Shown: positions 33,805 through 46,734 of the stretch, one piece after another
Layout: each line of letters starts with the position of its first letter
Position numbering within the stretch: the first letter of the stretch is position 1
From: Manihot esculenta
Lineage: Eukaryota; Streptophyta; Magnoliopsida; Malpighiales; Euphorbiaceae
Direction of reading: 5' to 3'
Assembly (NCBI RefSeq): GCF_001659605.2
Contig: NC_035161.2
Location: 36,901,231-36,965,230, forward strand
Length of the DNA stretch: 64,000 nt
Notes under the pieces: generated by a model
Database searches by the model: none
Told to the model about the DNA's origin: nothing
What the model saw: only the letters and a program-made list of their open reading frames with translations
Made by a program: the position numbers and the translations under genes

Positions 33805-36800
33805 GTTGATGGAGGACACAATGGAAGATGGTGAATTGGTGATGGATCAAAAAGAAGGAAACAGAATTAGTTGTAGTGTTAACATTGCTGTGTCGTAAGC
33901 AATTTACGTTGTTTTACCTGACAAATTCAAGGAGTAGTTAGTCGTTTCCATTTCGGTTCCGGTGAGTTCCCACTACGGTTGCTCTTCTATTTGTTTAACC
34001 AACATAAAAATACCCTTAAGCTATAATTAAGTTAACATCACACTCAAGACATTTTCTATTCTTATTTGCTTTTAAAAACGAAAAACAAAAACATAGTTTA
34101 ATTAAACTGAAATGATCAACTTACTATAATAAGGGAGTTGGGGGTCGATGGAAAGGGTAATGGTTTTACCCTGTCAGAGACTGAAATGGCTGCTGGTACA
34201 GAGTTGAATTTTTTTTTTTTTTTTAATTAAACAGGTAAATGCTTCATATATTGTTATGCTATTAATAGATATTGTGGTTACTACGAGGAAATAAATAAAG
34301 TTTGTTAATTCGTAGACGTAATTAACGAAGTCAGAAGGGATTAATAGGAGTGTAAATCTTCAAATTATGAGGGGGTGAAAAGAAACTTTCCAATCCAGAA
34401 AAAGTCCAAAAAGTGAATTCTTATAAAAGTTATCTAGAACCCAGAAAGCATTTTCCTTTGTACAAGCTGAGAACCAATCTCCAGTCAAATTAGTTGATAA
34501 TTCACAAAGTATTATGGGCCCAAAGAAAGGGAAGAAACCAAATTTATTTGGCTGAAGAGCATTGAATCCCTCATCCAGACAGGAAATGCAAGATGATAAT
34601 GGCTTAGCAAAGTTGTTGATGGGGTGCCCTATCAGTTTTGACTTTAATACTTTTACATTGTAGTTGACTAAATTCTCTTTTCTTGTCCAGAAAATTAATA
34701 TATAAGAAAGAAGGTTAGTGGGTTGGAAATTGGAAGGTAATGCAAAAAGTTTTAAATGGTAGGATTTGAAGTAGTTGAGACTTGAGAGTGCTTAGTCTAA
34801 ACTACAGTAGACGCCAGGCCATTGTGGGCTTCCACTCTCAATGGGGACAAAAAGACCATTTCAAAATTGCTTGACCTTGCCAAGTGATACACAACAAACC
34901 CAATACCCAAGACCCCACTTTTATTTATTTTTTTTTTTAAAAGAAATGAATAGTCCATTTCCATTCCCTGTGGAAGCCTGTCTTTGATAAAGGGCTAAAA
35001 AGCTCAGAAACTAAAACTTAATTATTACAGAATAGAGGTAAGTACTGAATTTACAGGTCTAAATCAAACATGTCCCTTGAAGAGTGAAGAGAAAATTGGC
35101 TGCAAAAAGTCATGCTTTATTTTGAAACTGAATCATCTTAAATGATTTCCAACTTATAATAGCAAAACAATATCAGTTGAAATAGAATTCCAGCAGCTTG
35201 AAACCAGTGGAATAATACAAGCAATTGGTTGAAACAGAAGCTTTAAACCACAAAAAATGCCATATCAGAGTTCCAGGAGCAAAAGCATTTAAAACTCTAT
35301 GAACTTGAGAACCTTCACATCTCCACAGTCGCAGATCTTTGGAACTGTGCAATATCAAGCAACACATAATCTTCTAGTCTCCTTATAAATGTGAATTATT
35401 GACATTAAAAATATATTTTTAAAATTGATAATTTACTCTTATTTTTTTAGTAGGCAATACTGAATCTAACATTTTAAAAACAAGCACCTAAGCTAGGGAT
35501 ATGTTCTTAAATTTTATTTTAATATCACTGCTCTTTACTTTTCTCATATACCCAATTATATTTTTTACAATTAAAAAAAAACTTCACGATTTCATAACTT
35601 GGATTTTTGAGTTTGAATTTTAGTTAAAATTAAGGAAAAACAATTGTTTTATATGAAGAAATTCATTAAAAAATAATTTTAAAACGTGGGAAAAAAACAA
35701 AAATTATATAAAATAGCATCTTAATTTTGCAATAAATTATTCTCACAATCTTATCAACGATAGGACGATTTCTTCTTGATACTTTCTTTTAAAAATCTTC
35801 ATTATTGCTTTTTTAAGAAATCATCATTATTTTTAATGAAGAATTTAGCTGGAAGAAGTATTTATTTATGAAAATGACAAACAAACATGTTCACACCATC
35901 TTTACAAGACAAAATATTTCTTTCTCCACCATTTTCCCACCCAATACACATTTTGGTTTTGCATTTCATGACCAAAACCAGTTTCCAAACAGAACCCACA
36001 GAAACTGGATATTTCTCAAGTCATATCAATGTGAGTTGAAGCAAACAAAGCAATTTAGGCCCAGCCCATGACAAGTTCAATCATTTGTAGATGTTTCAAT
36101 TTCCATTTATCATGTGAAAATGGAAGCATCCCAATAATTCTAAATAAGCTTGAGAAAATTATTTGCATGATGCGCACCAGATAATGTCCCATGTGATATG
36201 TTTCTGTTCTTGGCATGAAAATTATTGCGCATTACATTATTTATGTATTATAATGTGTAGCATATCTCTTATGTATATTGTGAAGTATCTTAATTCTCCT
36301 ATCATCTTCAGAAGATTTTCTTTTTCTGAAAGTAAAAATGAAATACACCTTGATATGATGTTAACTAAACAATAATGAAAAGAGTTATCATACTAAACCT
36401 ATCTTTTGTTTTAAAAAAGAAAGGGGGGGAAATGCTTTTTTTAAATCTTTTAGAAGTACAAAAGATCAATTTTAATTGTAATTGAAAATTTTTAATTAAA
36501 ACACAAACCTCCATTGTTCAAAGCAAGATTAAAGAAAACATTGAACTATAATACATTAACTGCTGATTGATTTTTTTTTTCAAAGATTTAAATGCTAATT
36601 AATTTACCTTTACTTGCAATTTTTTGTACCGAAATGAAAATAAATTACAGGTGTTTACAAGTGTCAAACAAGAAAAGCTCACTTGTTTGGCTAAGAAATG
36701 AAGCACCTTTACTTCAAGCAACCAACAATCTGTTCCCTGTCCTTACCTCTCTCTCTCTCTCTCTCATGTAGAGGGTCCATCGATCCTTCTAGCCTCTAGG

Positions 36801-37388
36801 GTGGGATTATGCACAAAGCCCAGATGATGTTGGAAGGACATTGGCCCCCTCGACAGCGGAGCTTAGGCTAAGCATACTAGTTCTCTATAAGAGACAACCA
36901 GACAAACACTGCAGTTCCACCACGCACCCCACACCACCTAGCCCCTTCTCAAGGGAACATCTCCAACAAATCATCCACAAACACAATCCCATCCCAAATA
37001 TTCCTTCTAGCAGACAATATCATGCATATCTCTAGTACTTAACCCCACAATATCGTCCACCTGCGCAAGCATAACCCCATCTTACATTTGCCACTCGTTC
37101 ATTTCCCAAATGGCTAAAAAAGAAACAAGGCATCATTTTTCCATTTCCATTTCAAACACCCACTTCATTCATCTTCATCATTTTTGATTTCCTGATTACT
37201 CAGCTATTCATTTTAATATTGTACTAATGAACAAAGTAAACAAAAGCCCCCCAAAAACAGGAGGAGCCAAAAAGCAACAAAAACCGTTAGAACTAACGGA
37301 GAATTGCTGACATTGCAAAAGGGATTTTCTCCTTTTTCTAATTGTAAGGTACATAAAAATAGTTGGGTTGGGTGGGGCAATAAAGGGT
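33805..37388. other. Intergenic DNA, formin promoter side to response regulator 3' side
   Basis: About 3.6 kb without a supported gene. The right part (36700-37050) is GC-richer and has a (CT)n run at about 36748-36765. Small frames (for example 35868-36071 and 36841-37035) lack motifs. Confidence 0.5.
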
Positions 37389-38514
37389 CTAATCCGAGAT
37401 GTTCACTTTCAGCCGTCTGGTAGGAGAATCTAACGTCGTGGGAGAACAAGGCGCCGAATAGGACAATATCGGCGGTGATGGTGATGGTGATGATGACGGC
37501 GACGGTGATGGAGACGATGGGGAAGATAGAGATGAGGACGGAGAGAGCCATGGTGATAATGATGACGCAAATGAGTTTGACGGTGGCGAGGAAGAGAGAT
37601 CACAACTCTCTCTTAACTTCCTCTTATTACTGTTGTTGTTGTTGCTGTTGCCTTTTTGTTGGTCTTTCATTCTGAAATCTCTGGCTGTCATGTAATCTCG
37701 TATTCGTTTCACGTCTGACAATTTCACCGGTTTCACTATGAAGTCCTCTGCTCCTTCCTCCAAACACCTGCAACCATGTACAAACAATTAAGTTTCAATT
37801 TACTGCAAATTTGAGTTTTATGCACACATAAAGTTAGAGCGAGTTTTGATTAATTACCGGTCAATTCGAGTCATGACGTTCTCCGATGACATGATCACTA
37901 CCGGAATTTCTCTGAAAGTGGACGACTCCTGCTCAGCAACAAAGAATAAAATAGATTCCGTTAACAATCTTTCCTCAGGGAGTCAATTTCAAAAACAGAG
38001 AAATGGATAAATTTTGATACCTTGATTTTCTTGAGCAACTCGTAACCAGTCATTCCAGGCATGCAGTAGTCAGTGATAACCAGATCCACCTTCAAGCCCT
38101 GAGACCATAAACAATTTAAGCAATCAGAGGAAAACAAATCGGAGGATCAAATAAGAGGCCATAATTGAACTCAATTAGGAGAAAGATAATAGAAATTCAG
38201 TCTACTCACATCGAAACCAACAGAGGAGTTCTTCTCTTCATCTAATCCCAGGAATTGCAGAGCTCGAATTCCACTATCCACTGCAGTCACTGCACCACAT
38301 CAATTAATTTAGAACTCCATGACCTAAAAAGAAATGCAAAATCAAGAGACGAACCTTTACAGCTTGAGATTTTGAGCAAACGTTCAATGACTTTACGGTC
38401 AACAAGACTGTCATCCACCGCTAAAACGTGTACTTGTTCATCATCAGGAGGTGAGAGATCAAAGCCATCGATCTTCTGGGACCTCCAACGCCGGGAAACG
38501 ACACTGTTTGCCAT
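37389..38514 (-). CDS. Type-A cytokinin response regulator (ARR family, 5 exons)
   Basis: Receives phosphate from histidine phosphotransfer proteins and damps cytokinin signalling. Exons: 38514-38355, 38289-38210, 38098-38021, 37928-37858, 37767-37389, all GT-AG, 255 aa. The receiver domain has the acidic pair Asp34-Asp35 ([12 protein letters not shown]), the phospho-acceptor Asp90 ([17 protein letters not shown]) and the conserved Lys142 (EDFIVKPVK). There is no GARP/Myb DNA-binding domain, which makes it type A. The C-terminal 100 residues are Asn-rich, then Ser/Pro-rich with SPSPSPSP-like runs (codons tcaccatca type), longer than in the shortest type-A members. The receiver is most like the ARR3/4/5/15 group; the exact orthologue is not decided. 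Confidence 0.95.
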
Positions 38515-38628
38515 AGAATAGAAGGAAAAAGAGGAGGAAAAAGAGTGTCAGCTTCTTCTGTAAGTTGCAGGAAGCAGAGGCAAAAATTGAAACCAGGCGT
38601 GTTGGAGGATTGGATTTGGAGCCAGAGA

Positions 38629-38635
38629 TTTTATA
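38629..38635 (-). promoter_or_regulatory. TATA box of the response regulator gene
   Basis: tataaaa on the minus strand, about 115 bp upstream of the ATG at 38514, giving a leader of roughly 80-90 nt. Confidence 0.55.
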
Positions 38636-38817
38636 CGATGTAATGTTTTAAAAAATAAATAAATAAAAATGTAAATGATAGGAGTAGCTGTCAGTGCTGT
38701 TTGTTTGCTATCTCTCAAAATCAAATCTTTGCTTTCTCTCTCTAAGAAATCTTGAAATCTGCTTTTATTTTATTTTATTCTATTATAATAAGATAGATTA
38801 ATTAATAGTATTTTACA

Positions 38818-39072
38818 ATGGAAGGCTTTAATAACGCTGAGACTTGGAAATCCACTTCGGTGCTAATGATGCGATCTCCAACTCAAGGGCAGGAAATCCC
38901 CCCAAAATCTCGGCACATGCGAAATGACGGTGTCTCGCGAGATTTTATTGGAAATGGAGTGAGTGATTGGTCGGGATCGAGGAAGGAGTTGACCGGAGGT
39001 CAATTGAAGGCCGCGCCGTCAAATCCGAATAGGGAAATCGACAGACACGAAACCCTAACCCGCAGTATCTAA
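38818..39072 (+). other. Unrecognised 84-codon ORF upstream of the response regulator
   Basis: An ATG-started frame of 84 codons lies divergently about 180 bp from the response-regulator TATA box. It is GC-richer than its surroundings, hydrophilic, and has no motif I recognise. It could be a small gene, a divergent transcript or chance. It is followed at 39254 by the LINE poly(A) end. Confidence 0.25.
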
Positions 39073-39289
39073 AATAGGTGAACGATTTCCATTCCTTTCC
39101 TTTCTTTTAACAGCTAACCGTCCACCACAGCTGTTTTTGCTATAATAAAGACACCGCACCAGAATCCTTTTGCTGCCCCTGTAAGCCAACACTAAGCCCT
39201 CATTTCTTGTCTTCCACGTGCTGCCTCATTGTAGTAAAATGAATAATTTATAGTTTTTTTTTTTTTTTTTGAATCAAGAAAGATTTTAT

Positions 39290-42200
39290 TTATCTTGTAG
39301 AATAATAATCCAAGAGACAATTAGGAATGTCAATCCAAATCTTGAATCTACCATGATGAATAGACTCTCTAGCTAATAAATGGGCGGCTCTATTTTCTGA
39401 ACGCCGTACCCAACAAACATGAATGTTGCCCTGAAACCGCATAACATCTTTGCAATCAGAAACAACTAATCCAAACTCTGAAAAGTCATCCAGAGGAGAG
39501 CGAATAGCCAAGGTTAAGGATTGGTTATCCGTAAAAATACAACCCGCCTGAAGAAAACAATCTCTAGCATAAGATAAACATTGACGCAAGGCCAAAACTT
39601 CAGCAATAACAGGTTGCCCACCCCCTTCATAGAAACCCGAAATTGCAATGGAAAAGAAGCCTTCCAAGTCCTCAAATACTGCTGCAAAACCGAACAAATC
39701 AGCACTAGCAAAGACTGCACAATCAATGAATGCAATCCAATCAACTTCAAGAGTGGTAGCCTCAACCAATGGGAGCACACGAGGAACAGATGGGTGGGAT
39801 AACGTCCTTGGTCGAGACACAAGTGAAGCCACATAATCATTAAAATAGGAACTAGCAGCATGATGAACCTCACTGGGTGACAAAACTTTATTGACCCACA
39901 ATCTTTCATTCCTGGCATGCCATAACTTCCATGCATGTATAGCCATACGTGCAGTCCTTTCTCTGCCAAAAGTATTATAAATATGAATAAAGAAATCCAT
40001 GAATATAGAAAAATCAACAGCAGTAGAAAAACCAGCAAGTCTCCATAACTCAACAGCCATTGGACAATGCAAAAAAACATGTGAAATAGATTCATCATGA
40101 TCACAAAAAAGACATGCAGCATGTACATGTATCCCACGTCTCAAAAGAATATCCCGAGTAGGAAGCACTCCACGACAAGTACGCCAAAGAAAATCCCGAA
40201 CTTTGGGAGGAACATCAAGAGACCAAAGACGATTCCACCCATCATTATAACCCAGCACACCAGTCCTACCCGACAATTCTAAGGCACAAAAATAGGCAGA
40301 TTTAACTGAGTACACACCCTTCTTATGCAAGTGCCAAATTAATTTATCCGGTTTTGGGAATAGAGGCAATGGAATAGTAAGAATAGCTCTCATATCAGCA
40401 ACACTAAAAATATTCATTAGCTTCTCTACATCCCAACGCAGCTCACCTTCAACAAACAAATCACATACTCTCATGGCTTCAGGAACAAACATCGCCTCAT
40501 CTAAAGGCATAAAACCAATATCCCGAGGAATCCAAGGGCAATTAACAACAAAAACCTGCTTACCATCACCAATTCGCCACCTTACCCCACGTTGCAACAT
40601 TTGTTGAGAAGACAAAATACTCTTCCAAACGAAGCTATAGTTAGAACCTAACCGAGCTGACAAAAAATCCCCATTCGGAAAATATTTAGCTTTGAGCACT
40701 CTATATAGAAGAGAATTGGTGTCAACCAACAAACGCCAACCTCGCTTTCCCAATAAGGCAGTATTAAAACTAGCCAAATCCCGAAAGCCCATCCCACCTT
40801 CCGATTTACGGCCGCACATTCGATCCCACGAGAGCCAATTCATCCCTCTCCCATCCTCACGACAACCACCCCACCAAAATTTATTCATCATGACCTGTAG
40901 CTGTCGGCAAGTGGAAACAGGTAATAAAAAAACATTCATGCAATATGTTGGAATTGCCTGTAATACAGATTTAATTAATACTTCTCTGCCTGCACGAGAA
41001 AGAAAACGATTACTCCAACTACTAATACGTTTCCAAATGCGATCCCTCAAGAAAGAGAAAATTTACTTTTTACTACGGCCAATAAGAGATGGTAACCCCA
41101 AATAATTACCGCTACCCAAAGGAAGATGAACATCAAGTATACCAGAGATGGTCAACCGGTTTTCCTCAGACACACACGGACTAAACATGATACCAGATTT
41201 ATCAAAATTTACAGCCTGACCTGAAGCTTTCTCATAAACACCAAGAATTTGCTTAATCCGTATAGCTTCCTCCACTATACCATCAAAAAATAGTAAGGAA
41301 TCATCTGCAAAGAAAAGGTGAGAAACCCGGGGGCAACCAACTTTCGCGCAACACCCATGCAAAAGGCCCCTATTTTCACTATCCTGAATCAACAAAGACA
41401 GTCCTTCAGCAACAATTAAGAATAAATAGGGAGAAATGGGATCCCCCTGCCGGAGACCCCGACTTGGAACCACAGGACCAATCTCTGCTCCGTTAACAGC
41501 AAGGTAGTAGCTCATGTTTGAAAAACACATACGCATCCATCCAACCCAAGTATCAGAAAAGCCCAATGCAGATAACATCGCAAACAAATATGACCATTCA
41601 ACTCTATCATAGGCCTTAGCAATATCAATTTTCAGAGCACACGACCCCACACTACCTCTATTTTGTAATTTCAAACCATGCATGGTCTCAAAAGCAATAA
41701 TAAAATTATCCGTAATTAGTCTCCCAGGAATGAAAGCAGACTGATTTGGTGAAATAATTTTATGCAGGACCCTCTTCAATCTATTGGCTAAGGCCTTAGA
41801 CAAGATCTTATAAATCACATTACAGAGAGCAATAGGCCTAAAATCCTTCACATCAACAGGATTCACACATTTCGGAATAAGAACAATTAAAGCACTGGAG
41901 ATTTCAGAAGGGATAGTACCTTTTGCAAGCCACAACCAACAAATATTGCAAACATCCACCCCAATAATTGGCCAATATTTCTGGAAAAAAGCCGGATTAA
42001 GACCATCCAACCCAGGAGCTTTATTCGGGTCCATTTGAAAGAGCGCTGAACGAAATTCTTCATCTGTAAAATCTGCCAATAACTCAACATTATCTTCGGC
42101 CCCAATTCTAGGCTGAACCAGAGGGAGAAGCTCCGCAAAATCAGTAGGCGAATTGGAAAATAAACCCGAAAAATATTGCAAAAATGCATCCTGAATAGTA

Positions 42201-43339
42201 CCCACATCTGAAGATAATGAACCATCCGATGTCACAATTTGTTGAATCCGATTACATCTGCGCCGAGCTTTGATACTATTATGGAAATATTTTGAGTTCC
42301 TATCCCCATGTCGAAACCAGAACTTTTTTGCTTGTTGGCGTAGTCTAATATCCTCCTCTGCCAAAATTTGATTCCAAACATCCTTCAGTTGCCGCACTTC
42401 CCTTGTATCAAGCGATTCAGAACACTCCCCCAATCTCTTCTTAATTCGTTCTTTTTGAAGCCAACGCATGCGGTTTCTATTCTTCCCCCAATATTGAACA
42501 CGCTTCACAAGCTGGTCTTTACGTTGAATAAAATCCAACCCCAAACCTTGCTGCCAAGACGTCAAAACCACTTCCCCTAACTCATCATCCTCAAGCCATG
42601 AATTGTCAAAACGAAAACGTCGATTATCCTCCCTAACTTGAGTTCCAACAGTTTCAATCAATAAAGGAGTATGATCAGAAACTGGAGCAACTAAATTAGA
42701 CGAAATCGCATCAGGAAAACGAGCATCCCAGGTTGTATTAGAACAAGCACGATCCAACCTCTCCTTCGAACACTGATCAGTACCCTCTCCATATGTATAA
42801 GACAAAAAAGACCCCACAGCCTGAATATCATTTAAATTGGCATCAGCAAGAGCATTACGAAACCCATTAATCAAAGAAATACAACGAAGAGGACCACCAA
42901 CTTTTTCCAACGGATCAGCAATATCATTATAGTCACCACTACATAACCAAGGAAGCTGACTCCTATCCGCCAAATCCCTCAACAAATTCCATGAAGTTCG
43001 GCGACGACCCGAGTCAGGGCAACCATAGAACCCAGTAAACCTCCAACAATCAGAACCGTCTCCAATTGTAGAATCAATAAAATTAGAGCAATAACCTGTA
43101 ATGGCTAGCTTGACCTCATCTTTCCACATAAGACAGAGACCACCCCCAATACCAACACAATCAACGGAAAAACAATGAGAAAAACGTAATAAAGACTTTA
43201 TTTGTTCCATCCTTACACCATTAGCTTTTGTTTCCATAAGAAAAAGAATAGATGGTTTATAATACTGTACAATATCCACCATAGCATTTACTGCCTGAGG
43301 ATTGCCCACACCTCGGCAGTTCCAGCAAATTATCCTCAT
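39290..43339 (-). pseudogene. LINE ORF2: endonuclease, reverse transcriptase, RNase H, with one in-frame stop
   Basis: The frame runs 758 codons from ATG 43339 to a TAA at 41065-41063, then continues without a frame change for 587 more codons to 39290. Order of domains: apurinic-type endonuclease at the start (ICWNCRG, METKA, SGDYND, VSDHTPL); reverse transcriptase with LFFADDSLLFF as the catalytic YADD-type box; then a Cys/His-bearing linker; then a C-terminal RNase H with Asp, Glu and Asp in FIDCAVF, IAEVLALR and FTDNQSL. The stop lies between reverse transcriptase and the connection region, within GRSKK-stop-IFSFLRDRIW. No other break was seen, which suggests a fairly young copy. The last RNase H acidic position reads AAH where AD is usual. 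Confidence 0.9.
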
Positions 43340-43482
43340 TGTTGACGGGTGACCCGCTCAACGGGTTCGGCCGATAGAGAAGAAGAGCCTGACCTTGAAT
43401 CCATAGTATCAGAAACAATGCCAGTAGAAACAACCCGTTGACGCTTCTTACCATCATCAGGCTTGTATAAAGGATCATTCTC
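43336..43482 (-). pseudogene. LINE ORF1 3' remnant
   Basis: A 48-codon open frame directly upstream of ORF2, hydrophilic and Arg/Ser-rich, starting around DPLYKPDDGKKRQRV and ending VERVTRQQ. Its TGA stop shares bases with the ORF2 ATG (ATGA). Position and composition fit the tail of an L1 ORF1 (nucleic-acid-binding protein); the rest is missing through 5' truncation. Confidence 0.65.
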
Positions 43483-43489
43483 TTAAAAT

Positions 43490-46400
43490 TATTATTATTA
43501 TTAAAAAAATATTAACCCTCCGTACGTTATCTTATTATAATATGGTAACAAGGGAGAGCGTATATTTTGAATCCATACATCTTTGCATTCCAATTTATTG
43601 TCATCTCTGAGTAAGGCAGGTCATGTCATGTGTTCATATTTCTCATCATTTAATGCTTCCCTTCTCATGGTCTCATACATGTTGCTGTTTGGGAGAAGAC
43701 TTGACCTTGAAAGCCCCTTTAATTTCTCAACGGACCACACCAAAAACAATAGTATACATTTATCAATTAAATTAAATAAATAAAAGGATAATAAAAATTA
43801 AAATGTATAATGTGAGTTATGCTGGCTTGTTAACGCAATTTCTAAAAAATTGTTGTGTTGAAAAAAAGTAAATCATGGAGGATGGAGATAGAAATTTAAT
43901 AATAGTTCTATTATAGTAATAATAACAGATGAATTGAGTGATTTATTTTTATTTTTACTGAAGGTAGATGAAGAAATGTGAAATGGAAGGGGTGAATAGT
44001 AAAGTGGCGTGATTGATTGATGGTATACCGTACCCAAGTGGAAATTGGCAGAAGCAGACACGACAAGAGAGAGAATGAAGAGATTTGGGAGTCCCAAACA
44101 AATCTTTTGGTGGGACCAATACGCCCTTTTTCCTGCTTGGACTTTTGCCTCCTTTTCAATATTTTCAGACCACTGTATTACAATTCGCTCTTTTTCTCTG
44201 CAAAACTTTTTTATGAGATTAAAAAAATACGTCCTAATATAAATACTAACTCTTCGATTATTATATAAAAATAAATGAAATTATTTTTTTGTACATTCAT
44301 TTAAAATTTTATTATTCATATAAACACATTTTTTTTTAATCTCATTTTTTCTTTTCTTTTTTATCATTTATTAGCTATAAATCGCCATCTTATCCATTTA
44401 TTATGTATCGAGCGACGGCTCAGTTTATCGCTAATTAAGATAGCCTCACAAGTTAATGTGATTTTTTTGTGGCCACAGTCACCTCACTTGCCGTCTGATT
44501 TTCCGTCAACCATGCGTTTGACTAATATCAGGTGCACATAGAACTTCGATTTCCGGGAAGAGAAATGTCGCTGCCTTCCCAACTTTTCTCTTTTCTTTTT
44601 TCCTCTCCCTCGAAAATTTCCACTTTTCTCTCAATTGAATTTTACATAATTAAAAAATATGCTTAGCTATATTTATCCACAATCAAATACACTGATTAAC
44701 AAAATTACTCCATTATAATAGGAGAATTACTGTGCATCTCATATAGTTTAATCAAACTAATTTTTTTTATTCTTTATGTTTTCCATATTCTTTATATATT
44801 TTTAAAATTATATAAATAGTTTTATATATGTGGAATCGGAAGGAGCAACAATAAAAGAATTGGTTGACTCGATAAAATCGTGAAGAAAACCAAAGGGCAC
44901 AAAGGCAGTACAAAAGATGTGGCAAATTAAAAAAAGAACCAAATTTTGGTTTAGTCAAAGAGAATCTGCAATTGGACCCACAAAATTTAATTATGCCTCG
45001 TTTACCAGTGATTATCCAAAAAGCATTTGAGCATTTGTGGGGTCAGGTAGGAATTTCCATCATGGACATATATATTTTTTTTGGTCAAATTTATTTTTAT
45101 TAGTATTTACTTCTCAATAAATGAATTTAATATAGTCGTAAAAATGATAAATTACATATTAAATTAACTGCAAAAATCATTGTCATGTATAGCGATAAGT
45201 CATGGCCGACCAACTTAATTAACTGCATAGACTGGATCCGATCCTATCATCTATATTAAGGTTGCAATAGAATAAAAATAAAAATAAAAAATAAAAATTA
45301 TTTCATTGAAAGTATATTCGGAAAAAAGTATATTTTTATGTAATTTACTTTCTAAAAAATATTAATAAAAACCGTTTGATATATAAATTAACTTCTATAA
45401 ATATAATAATATTTATAATATAATTTAAAGAATAATAAATTATATAAATTTTTATTGCATTTAATTGAAAAAGGTGTAATTTACTTAAGTTATGTCTCTA
45501 GAATGCAAATCAATAATAAATTTTTTAAAAAGTTATATTTTCTTAGACTATTTACCGGTAACTAAGATATAACTCCTAATTTACAATTTAAAAAAAAATA
45601 TGGAGAAAAAAAATGAGAATTGACCTTTTACTTTTTTTTTTAAATTTTTTTTGTTTGTTGGTAATGGCATCTACTTTTTCAAAAAAAAAAAAAAAGAGGG
45701 GTATTTGATATGGGGGCATCTTTTTTATTTTCTTGTTCTAGTAATAGAAACATCATAGGAGACAGGGATCTTTCTCCCTTTACCAAACAGGTAATCATAT
45801 CAAAATAAAAATTTTCAAATTTGACATCCCAAAACCCATATCTTTTTCACACATTAAAGATGATTTGAGTGCGACAACAAAGGATATGCTATAGTAATCA
45901 ACATTAATAATTTTTAGTACTATTAATTTGATTAGGCACAACGGCGAATCCAACACTGTTCTCAATTTCATTGGCTAAAATAATCTAGAAAAAATAAATG
46001 ACACTTTTTAAAACCTATTGATTAAGCAACGTTTAATGACAAATGAGGTCATTGATGCCATCATCTCATTAAAATTGGTGAAATTTTAATTTTGTTCAAT
46101 AGAGAAGTGGTGGGCAAATGAAAAGAAAAATTCCCCGAATCTGGTAACTTGACTTGCTTTCAAGCTTCGAGGATTTTGCTAGTGTTAGTTTATTAGGTGT
46201 TGTATCTCTTTCGGCTTATTAAAACCTAATAAGGAAGCATGCATGCATGCATGCAGAGAAGTTAGCTCTTTTTTTGCATGTCCAGTCAATCCTCACTCCT
46301 TAAAGCTGGCGATCCAAAATCTACATGAATAACTGTGAAGGCAGTCTATTTATATCATAGATATCCAATCAAAATCTCCAGTCATTGTCTTGTATTAAAT

Positions 46401-46734
46401 TTTACTATTTAAAGTCAATTTATTATAAAGTAAGACATAAATTATACAATGACACTCTGGCACTGATTGCACAGAATCAATCACCATATCATCCAATGGA
46501 TGGATTGAATATCCAGGTTGGCAACTCAACCATTAGGCTTTGAGCCTAAGACGGGTTTCTGGGCTCGCGTTTAATGGATTTTGATGTGGGCCGTTTTCAT
46601 GCTTTATCCCACTATCAAAGCGTCGTCGTTTTGTTCCTCATATCCAAAAAGCCGAAACCGAGCATCATCAGAAGAAGAAGATTCAGGTAGCTAAACCTGT
46701 ACCGGAAAAGGAGAAGAACACCTACGAGGACGGA
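43490..46734. other. Intergenic DNA, no gene identified
   Basis: About 3.2 kb, mostly AT-rich. A GC-richer patch lies at 44390-44600 and a (CATG)n-like run at 46238-46256. The last 150 bases before 46735 are open in the MYND frame but lack an ATG. Confidence 0.5.

Larger units (their letters stand above)
39254..43484 (-). mobile_element. 5'-truncated L1-type LINE retrotransposon
   Basis: Non-LTR element of the plant L1 clade on the minus strand. Its 3' end is the T run at 39254-39270 (a poly(A) tail on the element strand). It holds a full-length-looking ORF2 and only the last 48 codons of ORF1, so the 5' end is truncated at about 43484. AT-rich words flank both ends (gtaaaatgaataattta at the left, taaaattattattatta at the right) but no exact target-site duplication could be fixed. 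It has inserted upstream of the response regulator. Confidence 0.9.

Noticed and set aside
33805..33819. Five-codon upstream extension of the formin
   Set aside because: It begins with GTG; the ATG at 33804 opens a proper signal peptide.
39514..40137. 207-codon ORF in another frame
   Set aside because: It is a shadow of the LINE ORF2, hydrophobic only because of frame.
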